A DNA stretch of 64,000 nucleotides from Bacteroidaceae bacterium (GCA_017469925.1 JAFUFK010000013.1:186001-250000), one strand, 5' to 3'. Counted from the first letter of the stretch, positions 33,894 through 46,036 are shown. Notes: generated from the letters alone by a model not told the origin. Numbers and translations: made by a program.

Positions 33894-35639
33894 TCAGTTG
33901 ATTTCGAGGGAGAAGGCTTCGTGCAACTTACGCAGGGTGGAACTTTCCTCGAGCATGATGCGGAACTGCTCGGTCTTGCTATAGACGATGGTGGACTGCT
34001 CGATGGTGGCCACTCGCACCTCCATCTTTACCTGGGGCAGCAGGAGGCGTTGGGAGAAGTAGGCCTCGACCTTGGCGGAGAGTTTGTTCAAGGCCTTGGC
34101 AATGATTGCATTGCCTGCCGTGACGGCAAAGGAGTTGTCGGACAACACTTCGGGGATGATGGCTCGCATGCGCTGGGCCATAGCCGTCTCGCTCTGGGGT
34201 AGGGTGTTGGCAAACTCTTGCCAAAGCTGGATGGCCGTATGAGAGGTAAGTGGCGTCGGCGAGGATGTAAGTGGCTCGACTTTCTGTTCCTGTGGCTGGG
34301 GGGCTACACGTGCGGGATCGGGTGTCTTGGTGCGAATGCTGGTGCCCTGAAGGTTAAGCGAGCGAATGGGCTTGGCCGGTTCCGGCTTCTCCTTGGGCTT
34401 CTCTGCAACGGACTTAGGGGCGATGGGCTTAGGCTCAGTAGTCTTAGGCTCAACGGACTTAGGTGCAACGGCAGTCGCTCCTTGAGCGGCTGGTTGCTTG
34501 AATAGGGGTTTAAGTATCGTCGTGGGGCGGCGCCCCGCGCCAGCTTCGTCGTCTTCCTGCGCCATCTCGATGAGACAGAGCTCCACCTGAAGGCGCTTGT
34601 TGCGACTCTGCCGATAGCCAAGGTCGCACTCGTTGCAAAGCCGTATGGCACGATAGACGAAACGTGGCTGGCATCGCATGGCCTGCTCGTGATAGCGCTG
34701 GCGCTGGGCCTCGCTGACTTCGAGAAGGGGCAGGGTGCGAGCGTCGCGGCTCATGAGGAGGTCGCGCAGGTGGGTGGCCAGACCTGCGATGAAGTTACCC
34801 GGGTCGAAGCCTTTGCCGACAATCTCGTTGAGCAAGAGCATGACCTGTTCGATGTCGTGGTTGAGCACGAGGTCGATGGTGCGGAAGTAGTACTCCGAGT
34901 CGAGGATGTTAAGGTTGTCGAGCACGCTCTGGTAGGTAATGTGGCCGCCCGTGAAGCTTACCATCTGGTCGAAGATGCTCAAGGCGTCGCGCATGCCTCC
35001 GTCGGCCTTCTGGGCGATGACGGCGAGGGCCTGGTCTTCGACCTGGTAGCCCTCCTTCTCGGCAACGAAGCGGAGGTGGTCGATGGTGCTCTGGACGGTG
35101 ATGCGTGCGAAATCATAGACCTGGCAGCGGCTCAGTATGGTAGGCAGTATCTTGTGCTTCTCGGTAGTGGCAAGGATGAAGATGACGTAGTGGGGCGGCT
35201 CCTCCAATGTCTTCAGGAAAGCATTGAAGGCCTGTTGCGAGAGCATGTGCACCTCGTCGATGATGAACACCTTGTAGCGGCCTGTCTGGGGCGGTATGCG
35301 CACCTGGTCGATAAGTTCGCGGATGTCATCGACGGAGTTGTTCGAGGCGGCGTCGAGTTCGTGAATGTTCATCGAGCGTCCTTCGTCGAAGGCCCGGCAC
35401 GATTCGCACTCGTTGCAGGGCTCGCCATTGGGACCCAGATGTTCGCAGTTGATGGTTTTGGCAAAGATGCGTGCGCAGGTGGTCTTGCCCACGCCACGCG
35501 GTCCGCAGAAGAGGTAGGCATGGGCCAACTTACCCGTGCGGATGGCATTGAGCAGAGTCGTGGTCAGCGCCCGTTGTCCGATGACCGTGTCGAAGGTGGC
35601 AGGGCGGTACTTACGGGCCGATACGATGTATTGTTCCAT
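33894..35639 (-). CDS. dnaX: DNA polymerase III subunit gamma/tau
   Basis: 581 residues from the ATG at 35639 (MEQYIVSARKYRPATFD). Walker A is GPRGVGKTT (46-54), and zinc ligands are Cys65, Cys75, Cys78 and Cys81; DEVHML gives Walker B and CQVYDF the sensor region. It loads the beta clamp. Residues 380-500 are a variable Pro/Lys/Glu-rich linker that includes an LTSSPTPLTSH stretch (34240-34276). That stretch resembles the simple repeats found in two later genes. No programmed frameshift signal was obvious. Confidence 0.95.
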   Translation of the reverse strand: MEQYIVSARKYRPATFDTVIGQRALTTTLLNAIRTGKLAHAYLFCGPRGVGKTTCARIFAKTINCEHLGPNGEPCNECESCRAFDEGRSMNIHELDAASNNSVDDIRELIDQVRIPPQTGRYKVFIIDEVHMLSQQAFNAFLKTLEEPPHYVIFILATTEKHKILPTILSRCQVYDFARITVQSTIDHLRFVAEKEGYQVEDQALAVIAQKADGGMRDALSIFDQMVSFTGGHITYQSVLDNLNILDSEYYFRTIDLVLNHDIEQVMLLLNEIVGKGFDPGNFIAGLATHLRDLLMSRDARTLPLLEVSEAQRQRYHEQAMRCQPRFVYRAIRLCNECDLGYRQSRNKRLQVELCLIEMAQEDDEAGAGRRPTTILKPLFKQPAAQGATAVAPKSVEPKTTEPKPIAPKSVAEKPKEKPEPAKPIRSLNLQGTSIRTKTPDPARVAPQPQEQKVEPLTSSPTPLTSHTAIQLWQEFANTLPQSETAMAQRMRAIIPEVLSDNSFAVTAGNAIIAKALNKLSAKVEAYFSQRLLLPQVKMEVRVATIEQSTIVYSKTEQFRIMLEESSTLRKLHEAFSLEIN

Positions 35640-35662
35640 GAGCGATGTGTTAATAATCGTTG

Positions 35663-35722
35663 CAAAGATACAAAATAATTGAGAATTAAGAATTAAGAAT
35701 TGGGAATTATTCCGTATCTTTG
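35663..35722. promoter_or_regulatory. Divergent promoter region of dnaX and divIC
   Basis: TATCTTTG for dnaX lies at 35670-35663 on the minus strand and TATCTTTG for divIC at 35715-35722 on the plus strand. Between them are three short AATTAAGAATT-type repeats. Neither has a good -33 element. Confidence 0.6.
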
Positions 35723-35747
35723 TGCGCATAAAGTAAAACAGCGTAAC

Positions 35748-36092
35748 ATGAGCAAGATTCACAGCGTCTGGGGATTCATCCGCCGACATAAGTATTTCGT
35801 AGTGATAGCGTTCTTCGCCATTATGTTGGGCTTTGCCGACGAGAATAGTTTCTGGGCTCGCCGTCAGCGCATACAGGAGATAGAGGCCCTGAAGGCCGAG
35901 CGGCGCGAGTATCAGAACAAGTACGACCAGGACACCCGTGCCCTGGAAGAGTTGGAGACGAATCCCGAGGCCGTCGTGCGTACGGCGCGTGAGAAGTATC
36001 TGATGAAGTACCCCGACGAGGACGTCTATGTATTCATGGACGAAGTGCAGAAGGAAGAAACACAGGAGGCCAAGGATGAGGGAACTAACTAA
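35748..36092 (+). CDS. Septum formation initiator family protein (DivIC/FtsB-like)
   Basis: 114 residues from the ATG at 35748. One transmembrane helix (about 15-33) is followed by a coiled coil (about 45-80) and a short tail with ARXKYLMKYPDEDVY character. This is the build of FtsB/DivIC, which bridges division proteins outside the inner membrane. It overlaps the next gene by 17 bases. Confidence 0.82.
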   Translation: MSKIHSVWGFIRRHKYFVVIAFFAIMLGFADENSFWARRQRIQEIEALKAERREYQNKYDQDTRALEELETNPEAVVRTAREKYLMKYPDEDVYVFMDEVQKEETQEAKDEGTN

Positions 36093-36446
36093 GGGGGAGA
36101 ACCTCGTGTTCCGCTCAGGGGCCTTGCTAATGGTCGCGGGGGCAGCCTTGTTCTTGGCCGACAAGTGGGTGGCTAACGTGCTCTTTGGCATAGGCGTCTT
36201 GCTCTTTGTCGCTATGCAGTTGCGCACAACCTACGACGGACGCGACTTTACTATCGCCCGCCTGCGTCGCCAGCAGTTGTTGGGTGCCGTGGCACTGGTC
36301 TTGGCCGCCGTAGCTATGACGAGTCAGAACCTGGGGCACAACCTGGTACGATACAACGAGTGGGTGGTGTGTCTGCTCATCGGAGCCATAGTAGAACTCT
36401 ACACGACCTTCCGCCTCGCCTCGGAACTGGAAAAGGAAAACAAACG

Positions 36447-36450
<4 letters not shown>
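36076..36450 (+). CDS. Small four-helix membrane protein, unknown
   Basis: 124 residues from the ATG at 36076, with four hydrophobic segments (about 16-33, 34-50, 70-85 and 97-113). I do not recognise the family. It overlaps the division-protein gene upstream by 17 bases and the lipoprotein gene downstream by four (ATGA), so translation is probably coupled. The position hints at an envelope role, no more. Confidence 0.7.
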
Positions 36451-39178
<2,728 letters not shown>

Positions 39179-39193
39179 AAGATAGGGAAGATT

Positions 39194-40111
39194 ATGGATT
39201 CTGCAACAAATAAGTTCAAGGGAGTTGGTGTAGCGCTGATAACGCCATTCAAGGCCGACGGCAGTGTCGATTATGATGCGCTGCGCGGACTTGTCGATTG
39301 GCACCTGCGCAGTAAGGTTGATTTCCTCTGCATCTTGGGTACGACGGCCGAGACGCCTTGCCTTACCCCAGAGGAGAAACACACTATCCGCGAGGCCGTA
39401 GTCCGTCAGGTACGTGGCCGGGTGCCCCTGCTGATGGGTTGCGGTGGTAATTGCACCCGCAGCGTAGTTGAGGAAATCCGACATACCGACTGGACAGGCA
39501 TCGACGGCATACTCTCCGTCTGCCCGATGTATAACAAGCCCTCGCAGGAGGGACTCTATCAGCATTATCGTGCTATCAGCGAGGCCAGTCCTTTACCTGT
39601 CGTACTCTACAATGTCCCTGGGCGTACGGGAGTAAACCTTACGGCCGATACGACCCTGCGCTTAGCTCACGATTTCCCCAATGTCGTGGCCGTGAAGGAG
39701 GCCAGTGGCAACCTGACGCAGATAAAGGAGATTCTGGCAAAACGCCCGCAGGGCTTCGATGTTATCTCTGGCGATGATAGCCTTACCCTTCAGGTGATGC
39801 AAGCGGGTGGAGTAGGGGTCATTAGTGTGGTGGCCAATGCCATCCCTGCCGAAATCGCACGCATGGTCCACCTTATGCAGGAGGGTCGCTTGGCTGAAGC
39901 CAAGATTATCAACGACGAACTCTTCGAACTTTATAGCCTCATGTTCATCGAAGGCAACCCCTCGGGCGTGAAGGCCGCACTCCATGCACTCAGTCCCCAG
40001 TCGCCTCTTGGCTTGAGTCCGGTGGCAAATATACTTCGCTTGCCTCTTGTGCCGGTAAGCGAACGCACGGAAGGACGCATCAGGGACATCCTTCGCCAAA
40101 TGCAGTGGTAG
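39194..40111 (+). CDS. dapA: 4-hydroxy-tetrahydrodipicolinate synthase
   Basis: 305 residues. Schiff-base Lys168 lies in VVAVKEASGN, Thr50-Thr51 in GTTAE and catalytic Tyr139 in VLYNVPGRTG. It condenses aspartate semialdehyde and pyruvate on the way to lysine and diaminopimelate for peptidoglycan. It is the last gene of the divIC-ligA operon, 15 bases after ligA. It converges with the MaoC-like gene with a 4-base gap. Confidence 0.97.
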   Translation: MDSATNKFKGVGVALITPFKADGSVDYDALRGLVDWHLRSKVDFLCILGTTAETPCLTPEEKHTIREAVVRQVRGRVPLLMGCGGNCTRSVVEEIRHTDWTGIDGILSVCPMYNKPSQEGLYQHYRAISEASPLPVVLYNVPGRTGVNLTADTTLRLAHDFPNVVAVKEASGNLTQIKEILAKRPQGFDVISGDDSLTLQVMQAGGVGVISVVANAIPAEIARMVHLMQEGRLAEAKIINDELFELYSLMFIEGNPSGVKAALHALSPQSPLGLSPVANILRLPLVPVSERTEGRIRDILRQMQW

Positions 40112-40115
40112 GTTC

Positions 40116-40583
40116 TTACTGCTTGAAGTAATAGACGAAAGTGGCCAGTCCGTCAACGGCCTTCTTTCGCGTCTCCTCAATCCAGATGGTGATGTGGACG
40201 GTTGTCTTGATGGCACCACGGAGGTTCAGCAGTTCCTCCAACTTTGCCGTCATATAGACATGCTGACCAGAAAGTACAGGTTGGGCAAACTTCAGTTTGT
40301 CCATGCCGTAGTTCATCTGGCGCTCAAGGTTTCCGACCTCGACGATTTGGTTCCACATTACGGGCAGCAGGGAGAGTGTCAGGTAGCCGTGGGCAATAGT
40401 CTGTCCGAAGGGACTCTCCCTCCTGCAACGTTCCTCATCGACGTGAATCCACTGGTGATCGATAGTAGCATCGGCAAATTGGTTGATGCGTTCCTGTGTC
40501 ACATGTATGGCCTGGCTTTGGCCAAGTTTTTGCCCGACGTATTGGGCAAAGTCTTCATACGAATTGATGCTAATCATGTCCAT
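40116..40583 (-). CDS. MaoC-like hot-dog fold dehydratase
   Basis: 155 residues from the ATG at 40583 (40577 is an alternative). FADATIDHQWIHVD and SPFGQTIAHGYLTLSLLP are the MaoC/(R)-enoyl-CoA hydratase signature, with the Asp/His catalytic pair present. It probably hydrates an enoyl-CoA or a related thioester; the substrate is unknown. A minus-strand TATCTTTG at 40608-40601 lies just upstream. Confidence 0.88.
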   Translation of the reverse strand: MDMISINSYEDFAQYVGQKLGQSQAIHVTQERINQFADATIDHQWIHVDEERCRRESPFGQTIAHGYLTLSLLPVMWNQIVEVGNLERQMNYGMDKLKFAQPVLSGQHVYMTAKLEELLNLRGAIKTTVHITIWIEETRKKAVDGLATFVYYFKQ

Positions 40584-40652
40584 TTGGTTTGATTTCGGCA
40601 CAAAGATACAAAATTCTTGACATTCGAGCGTAGAGAATTGAGAATTAATCCG

Positions 40653-40660
40653 TATCTTTG
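40653..40660 (+). promoter_or_regulatory. -7 element of the kdsA operon
   Basis: TATCTTTG, 19 bases before the kdsA ATG. The short leader and A+T-rich AATTGAGAATTAATCC upstream are like those at divIC. The -33 element is not clear. Confidence 0.6.
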
Positions 40661-40679
40661 CCGTAAATAGCAAAGTGAG

Positions 40680-41432
40680 ATGAAACCGATATTTATAGCT
40701 GGTCCCTGCGTCATCGAGTCGATGGATTGCCTGGAGGAGGTGGCACGGGAGTTGGTACGCTTGCGAGAAAAATATGGTATAGACGTTTATTTCAAGGCTT
40801 CGTTCGACAAGGCCAATCGCACGAGCATTGCCTCGTACCGTGGTCCTGGTATGGAGAAAGGCTTGCAGATGCTGGCCGACATCAAGGAGAAGTTCGCCCT
40901 GCCTCTGCTGACCGACATCCACGAATCGTGCCAAGCCGCGCTTGTGGGCGAGGTGGTCGATGCCTTACAGATTCCGGCCTTCCTGTGCCGTCAGACCGAC
41001 CTCCTTGTGGCTGCCGCCCGTACGGGTAAACCCGTCAACATCAAGAAGGCGCAGTTCCTCTCGGGCCTTGATATGCAATATCCCGTAGAGAAGTGTCGTG
41101 AAGCCGGTGCCCGGGAAGTCTGGCTTACGGAACGTGGCAACTGTTTCGGTTACAATAACCTGACCGTCGATTTCCGCAACATCCCCGACATGCTTCGCTT
41201 TACGCCCCGCGTCGTCATGGACTGCACCCATTCGGTGCAACGTCCGGGTGCGGCTGGTGGCAAGACGGGAGGCAATCGCGAGTTCGTGCCTGCTATGGCC
41301 CTGGCCGCTAAGGCTTTCGGGGCAACGGGGTACTTCTTCGAGATTCATCCCGACCCCGAAAAGGCACTGAGCGACGGACCGAATATGTTATACCTGAAAG
41401 ACTTTGAAGGAGTCGTTAAATCCTTGTTGTAA
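40680..41432 (+). CDS. kdsA: 3-deoxy-8-phosphooctulonate (Kdo-8-P) synthase
   Basis: 250 residues. IAGPCVIESMD, KASFDKANRTS, TDIHE and FDATHSVQ-type MDCTHSVQRPG are family marks. It joins PEP and arabinose-5-phosphate to make Kdo-8-P for LPS. Its stop overlaps the start of the arabinose-5-phosphate isomerase gene by one base (TAATG), linking two consecutive steps of the pathway. Confidence 0.97.
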   Translation: MKPIFIAGPCVIESMDCLEEVARELVRLREKYGIDVYFKASFDKANRTSIASYRGPGMEKGLQMLADIKEKFALPLLTDIHESCQAALVGEVVDALQIPAFLCRQTDLLVAAARTGKPVNIKKAQFLSGLDMQYPVEKCREAGAREVWLTERGNCFGYNNLTVDFRNIPDMLRFTPRVVMDCTHSVQRPGAAGGKTGGNREFVPAMALAAKAFGATGYFFEIHPDPEKALSDGPNMLYLKDFEGVVKSLL

Positions 41433-42382
41433 TGACAAATAGAGAAATTGCAGAAAGGTGCCTCCGCGACGAGGCACACGCCATATTGAGCCTGATACCC
41501 CAGTTGGATGAGTCGTTCGACCGGGCCGTAGAGTTGATATTGAATTGTCATGGAAAGTGCATCCTCACGGGCGTAGGCAAGAGTGGCCACATCGGTGCCA
41601 AAATAGCCTCGACGCTGAGCAGTACGGGCACTCCCTCGTTCTTCGTGAGTCCGCTTGACTTTTATCATGGCGACCTTGGAGTCATCTCTCATGACGACAT
41701 TGTCATAGCCATCAGTAACTCGGGACAGACGGACGACCTGTTGCGCTTCATCCCCTTCCTGACCGAAGAGCACATCCCTCTGATTTCGATGACGAGCAAT
41801 CCCAACAGCCTTCTGGCACGTAATAGCACCTGCCACCTCAGCGTGGCCATCGACCGTGAGGCTTGTCCCCTGAACTTGGCTCCGACCAACAGCACCACGG
41901 CCACACTGGCTATGGGCGACGCCTTGGCTTGTGCCCTGATGGAGCGCCGGCGCTTTGGCGAGCGCGACTTCGCGAAGTATCATCCCGGAGGCACGCTGGG
42001 ACGTCGCCTGCTGACGAAGGCCCACGACATCATGCGCACGGACGAACTCCCCACCATTGCTCCCGACATGCCTTTGGGCGAGGCCGTAATACATGTGAGC
42101 CAAGGCCGACTTGGCCTCTGTGTCATCGTGCAGGACGGCAAGGTTACGGGCATCATCACCGACGGCGACGTGCGCCGGGCCATGCAGAGCCTGAAGGAAC
42201 GCTTCTTCAATGTACCCGTAAGGGAGGTGATGACCCGCACGCCCAAATGTGTCAACCCTGAGGCGAAGATTACGGAAATCGTCCATCTGATGCAGGAGAA
42301 GAAGATTCATGCCGTACTGGTCACCGATGAACAAAACCATCTGCTGGGCATTGTCGATAACTTCAGTTGTGGAGCAATATGA
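41432..42382 (+). CDS. kdsD: Arabinose-5-phosphate isomerase (KpsF/GutQ/KdsD type)
   Basis: 316 residues. A SIS domain (about 25-170; TGVGKSGHIGAKIASTLSSTGTP and AISNSGQTDDLL) is followed by two CBS domains (about 200-315). It converts ribulose-5-phosphate to arabinose-5-phosphate, the substrate of KdsA encoded just upstream. The next gene's ATG overlaps its stop (ATGA). Confidence 0.95.
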   Translation: MTNREIAERCLRDEAHAILSLIPQLDESFDRAVELILNCHGKCILTGVGKSGHIGAKIASTLSSTGTPSFFVSPLDFYHGDLGVISHDDIVIAISNSGQTDDLLRFIPFLTEEHIPLISMTSNPNSLLARNSTCHLSVAIDREACPLNLAPTNSTTATLAMGDALACALMERRRFGERDFAKYHPGGTLGRRLLTKAHDIMRTDELPTIAPDMPLGEAVIHVSQGRLGLCVIVQDGKVTGIITDGDVRRAMQSLKERFFNVPVREVMTRTPKCVNPEAKITEIVHLMQEKKIHAVLVTDEQNHLLGIVDNFSCGAI

Positions 42383-43599
42383 GGCATGGCCTCTTCGCCT
42401 TGCTCTTGGTGGTTTGCCAGCACGTTTGCGGGCAAACGGCATCGTCCCAGGCACTCCACGCTCTGGTGAGTGAGCAGGGCAATCCCCTTTACGAGCACAA
42501 TGAGGTCAGGCTCTTGCCTTCTGCCAAGGAGAAGTATGCCGACATGTTCGCGGCCATCCGCCTGGCCCGTCGATATGTCCACCTCGAATACTTTATCTTC
42601 CGCCAGGACTCTGTAGGCACGGAGTTACTCGACATCTTGGCCGGGAAGGCTCGTGAGGGTGTGGAGGTGCGCCTGCTCATTGATGCCTATGGCAACTACA
42701 AGAGCCCTTGCCCGATGCGTCGCGAGCACTTGGACTCCATCCGCCAGCGGGGCATCAAGGTTGACCTCTTCGACCCCATCCGCTTCCCTTGGCTTCCCAA
42801 CATGTACCATCGCGACCATCGGAAGATTGTGGTTGTAGATGGCTTGGTGGCCTATACCGGGGGCATGAACGTGGCCGACTATTACCAGCGAGGCACGGAG
42901 CGCACAGGCGAGTGGCGCGACATGCAGGTGCGGCTCGAAGGTCCTGTGGTCGATGAGTTCGAGAGCATATTTGCCAAGATATGGGAGAAGACGACCAATG
43001 AGCACCTTGATTCGCTTCGATACCACGCCGACCCTCAGGCGCTGGGCGGGAAGGACATCGTCGTGGTCAATCGCGAGCCTGGCCGCTTGAGTCGTCAGAT
43101 GCGCAAGGCCTTTGTGGCCACACTCGATGCGGCACAGCGATATATCCGAATCGTAAACCCTTATCCCACCAACACGCGCTCGGTAAGCCGGGCCATGAAG
43201 CGGGCCATGAAGCGTGGTGTCCGGTTGCAGTTGATGGTCTCGGCCTCGAGCGACAACCGAGTCACGCCCGAGGTGGTGGCCATCCAGATGAAGAAGATGA
43301 TGCAGCGTGGGGCCGAGGTCTATTACTACGAGGGCGGGTTCCACCATACGAAGGTGATGATGGTTGACGACGAGTTCTGCACCATAGGCACAGCCAACCT
43401 CGATGGGCGCTCGTTGCGCTACGACTATGAAGTGAATGCTTTCGTATTCTCTCCCGAGACCACTCGCCAGCTGAATCTCATCTTCGACCGCGACCTCCGC
43501 CAGAGCCAGATGCTCACGCCCGAGAACTTCAAGGAGCGCTTCTCACTCCGCCGACGTGTCGTCGGGCGAGTCTTTCAACCCGTGAAGTGCGTCTTCTAA
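42379..43599 (+). CDS. Phospholipase D / cardiolipin synthase family protein with signal peptide
   Basis: 406 residues from the ATG at 42379. There are two HKD motifs: HRDHRKIVVVDG (about residue 150) and HHTKVMMVDD (about residue 325). Instead of the two membrane helices of bacterial Cls, it has a cleavable-looking signal (FALLLVVCQHVCGQ), so it may act in the periplasm. It may make cardiolipin or hydrolyse or transfer a phosphatidyl group; this is open. Coupled to kdsD. Its last 57 bases overlap the convergent thioredoxin-like gene. Confidence 0.87.
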   Translation: MRHGLFALLLVVCQHVCGQTASSQALHALVSEQGNPLYEHNEVRLLPSAKEKYADMFAAIRLARRYVHLEYFIFRQDSVGTELLDILAGKAREGVEVRLLIDAYGNYKSPCPMRREHLDSIRQRGIKVDLFDPIRFPWLPNMYHRDHRKIVVVDGLVAYTGGMNVADYYQRGTERTGEWRDMQVRLEGPVVDEFESIFAKIWEKTTNEHLDSLRYHADPQALGGKDIVVVNREPGRLSRQMRKAFVATLDAAQRYIRIVNPYPTNTRSVSRAMKRAMKRGVRLQLMVSASSDNRVTPEVVAIQMKKMMQRGAEVYYYEGGFHHTKVMMVDDEFCTIGTANLDGRSLRYDYEVNAFVFSPETTRQLNLIFDRDLRQSQMLTPENFKERFSLRRRVVGRVFQPVKCVF

Positions 43600-43935
43600 T
43601 TCCCCGTTATCCAACACCTTTCCGCCGGGAGCGAGTAACACGAGGGTGGGAATACGTTCCACCCCGTAACGCTTGAGCAACCCCGCGTCCCAGGTTGTAC
43701 TATCGATGTCGATAGGCTGTACAACCACAGACGGATGGTTGAGCAACCAACGCTGGATGATTGTCCTGGCCTCGAGGCACTCTTGGCATCCCTCGCTATG
43801 GAAGAAGAGCAAGGTCGTGTCCGTGATTGTCAGGGTGTCCTCAGTCGGTTCCTCGTGCTGGCGAGTTTGCCCATGCGTGCACGAGACGAAGAGCATGAGC
43901 GCAAGGAGGGCGGAAAGGATTGTCAGGCGTTTCAC
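43543..43935 (-). CDS. Thioredoxin-like lipoprotein
   Basis: 130 residues from a GTG at 43935, chosen because it gives a lipoprotein signal (KRLTILSALLALMLFVSC) and a GTGA overlap with the upstream TPR gene. A later ...FFHSEGCQECLEA gives a CxxC-type pair, with VERIPTLVLLAPGG as the cis-Pro region: a thioredoxin fold. It is probably a periplasmic disulfide enzyme or reductant. The 3' end overlaps the phospholipase D gene by 57 bases on the other strand. Confidence 0.78.
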   Translation of the reverse strand: MKRLTILSALLALMLFVSCTHGQTRQHEEPTEDTLTITDTTLLFFHSEGCQECLEARTIIQRWLLNHPSVVVQPIDIDSTTWDAGLLKRYGVERIPTLVLLAPGGKVLDNGELEDALHGLKDSPDDTSAE

Positions 43936-46028
43936 AATTCGCGGGCTATCAGGTCGTGCATTAGGTGGATGTCGCTCAGACTCTTGCCACACTCCACGAG
44001 GACTTCCTCGTCCTGATGATAGGGTTCCAGAATGTCCCTCGCCTCAGGATTGGCCGAAGCATAGCGGCGAGCATACTCATGGTAGCGTGTGAGGGCAAGC
44101 GGTGTGTCGCCCTTGAGCCAGGCGACGTGGCCGGCATTGAGGAAATCCTCCCATTTTGTCCTTGCCAACTCCTCGCCGAGTATGCGGTCGTAGTATCGGC
44201 TGGCCAGGTCGTAGTCCTGCATACGGAGCGCACACCAGGCAATGGCCCGAAGCGAAGGCAGGAGCCGTTGGCCACGAAGTTCCATCTGGAAGAAACGTTT
44301 CTGTGCCTCTTCCCATCGTTTGAGTTGCATCAGGCAAAGGCCCGTCTCGGTGAGTATGCGAGGGTCCTCGGGATGGAGCTTCTCGAGTTGCAGGAGGCAG
44401 TCGAGTTGCTCCTCGTACCTTTCCATTCGGGCGTAGCAGAGTTGCAGGTGATAGAGCGTCTGTGAGTTGTCGGGTTCCAGCATGTCAGCCTGGCGCAGAT
44501 GGCTGATGGCCTTTTGGTCGTGGCCCAATTGCTGCTCGCAGAAGCCCATCTGCCGGGCCAGGTTGCTGTCGAGCCCGTTCTTCTCGGCATAGCGCATGAG
44601 GTGTGCCAGCGCCTCTTCATAGTGGGCGTGACGGAACAGGAGATTGCCCGTGGCCAGCAGGAAGTTTGGCGATGCGCCCAAGGCCTTGCCGAAGAGGGGG
44701 TGGAGGATGAGTTGGTTGTCCTTGCTGAAGACATCGGGCCACAGGGACAGCCACGACGAGCGCTTCAGCAGGCGATAGAGGCATTGCACTACGTTCTGCA
44801 TGGGCGAAACACCCACTTCCTTAGCCTGTAGTTCGACCTCCTCAGCATGCTCCGAGAGCATCTTGGAGATTCCCTGGCGCTGTTCGGCGGGAATCCGTTG
44901 GGTAAGCAGGGCAAGGGAATAGAGGTCAGAGTCGCAGAGGTGGAACTTGCTCAACAGGTGGCCGTCGGTCACCTCTGGCCGGTTCGCGTCGAAGGGTGCC
45001 AGCCAGTGGCCGATGTGCTGGAAGAAGGGGAAGCCCTTAAGCGAGGTGAAGGTGTTGAGGTTCAAATCGACGCCCTCCATAAACATCTCGGCCATCTCCT
45101 TCATGCTTGCCTCGATGCGCTTCTGGTTCTCCTTGCTGAGGTTCAGTGCCGTCTCGGGACTCGAAAGGTCGATTTCCTGCTCGCTGTCGAAGCCCAGTTT
45201 GGCCCTGTCGCGTGAGGCCTTGATGAGGATGGGCAGAATCTCCTTCTCCATCTTCTGGCGCAGGCGTTCCGAGTCCTGATAGAGGCAGAGTTGCAACTGC
45301 AACTGGCCCATCATTTCGGCAAAGTGTGCCTGCTCGGTCAGGTGGGCAAGTTCTTCCCACAGGGTGGGGTAGAGCGAGGCCAGTCGGCTGTGTACCTGAG
45401 TCGCGAAGCATATGCCCACAAGGGCTCGTGCGCGTTCGGCCTCGTGGTCCGAGGTGGCATAGGCCATGAGCAGGCGCATCTTGGCAGGGTCGAAATAGAG
45501 GAGTAGGGCGAGTGTGAGTGCGCTCAGCAGGTATTTGCGCGTATTCGGGTCGGTGGCGATGAGGAAGAGTTGCAGGCGATTCTCCACATTACTGTCGAGT
45601 TGTGGAGCCACCCATAGGAGTTCGAACAGGAGGTCGAGCCGTTCATAGTCCATGCCCGTCTCCAGCGTGGAGATAGCCCGCTCAAGGTGTTCTTGCCACC
45701 TTTCCCCGTAGAGGTGGGCCGTCATGGCATATTTGTCGCGTTCGTTGGCCTGCCGGTAGTCGTATTTGAGTTTTTGCAGGATGCGATGGGCCTTGGTGAG
45801 GAAGCGGGCATAAAGGGTCGGGCGCGAGTCGTCTTCCGTGCCCTCGGCCATGTAGTGGAGCAGTCGGTCGTAGTCGTCCCTGATGGTGGCCGCTTCGCGT
45901 TGCAGGGCTGGCGAGAGTTCGGGCGTAAGGCTCTCGGTCAGCACTTTCAAGGCATCGTGGAGTCGGCCTTCCACGAGGTCGGATTCCACCTCGTAGGTCA
46001 GTTGGCGGAAGGTCTCTTTGTCGAACAT
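43932..46028 (-). CDS. Large tetratricopeptide-repeat protein, unknown
   Basis: 698 residues from the ATG at 46028 (MFDKETFRQLTYEVE). No signal peptide, so cytoplasmic. The first 430 residues are helical without clear repeats. From about 470 a run of TPR motifs is seen (ALAHLMRYAEKNGLDSNLA, AISHLRQADMLEPDN, QLDCLLQLEKLHPEDP). No enzyme motif. It lies between a substrate-binding lipoprotein and a thioredoxin-like lipoprotein in the pgk run, with a GTGA overlap downstream. Confidence 0.8.
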   Translation of the reverse strand: MFDKETFRQLTYEVESDLVEGRLHDALKVLTESLTPELSPALQREAATIRDDYDRLLHYMAEGTEDDSRPTLYARFLTKAHRILQKLKYDYRQANERDKYAMTAHLYGERWQEHLERAISTLETGMDYERLDLLFELLWVAPQLDSNVENRLQLFLIATDPNTRKYLLSALTLALLLYFDPAKMRLLMAYATSDHEAERARALVGICFATQVHSRLASLYPTLWEELAHLTEQAHFAEMMGQLQLQLCLYQDSERLRQKMEKEILPILIKASRDRAKLGFDSEQEIDLSSPETALNLSKENQKRIEASMKEMAEMFMEGVDLNLNTFTSLKGFPFFQHIGHWLAPFDANRPEVTDGHLLSKFHLCDSDLYSLALLTQRIPAEQRQGISKMLSEHAEEVELQAKEVGVSPMQNVVQCLYRLLKRSSWLSLWPDVFSKDNQLILHPLFGKALGASPNFLLATGNLLFRHAHYEEALAHLMRYAEKNGLDSNLARQMGFCEQQLGHDQKAISHLRQADMLEPDNSQTLYHLQLCYARMERYEEQLDCLLQLEKLHPEDPRILTETGLCLMQLKRWEEAQKRFFQMELRGQRLLPSLRAIAWCALRMQDYDLASRYYDRILGEELARTKWEDFLNAGHVAWLKGDTPLALTRYHEYARRYASANPEARDILEPYHQDEEVLVECGKSLSDIHLMHDLIAREL

Positions 46029-46036
46029 AACGCAAC

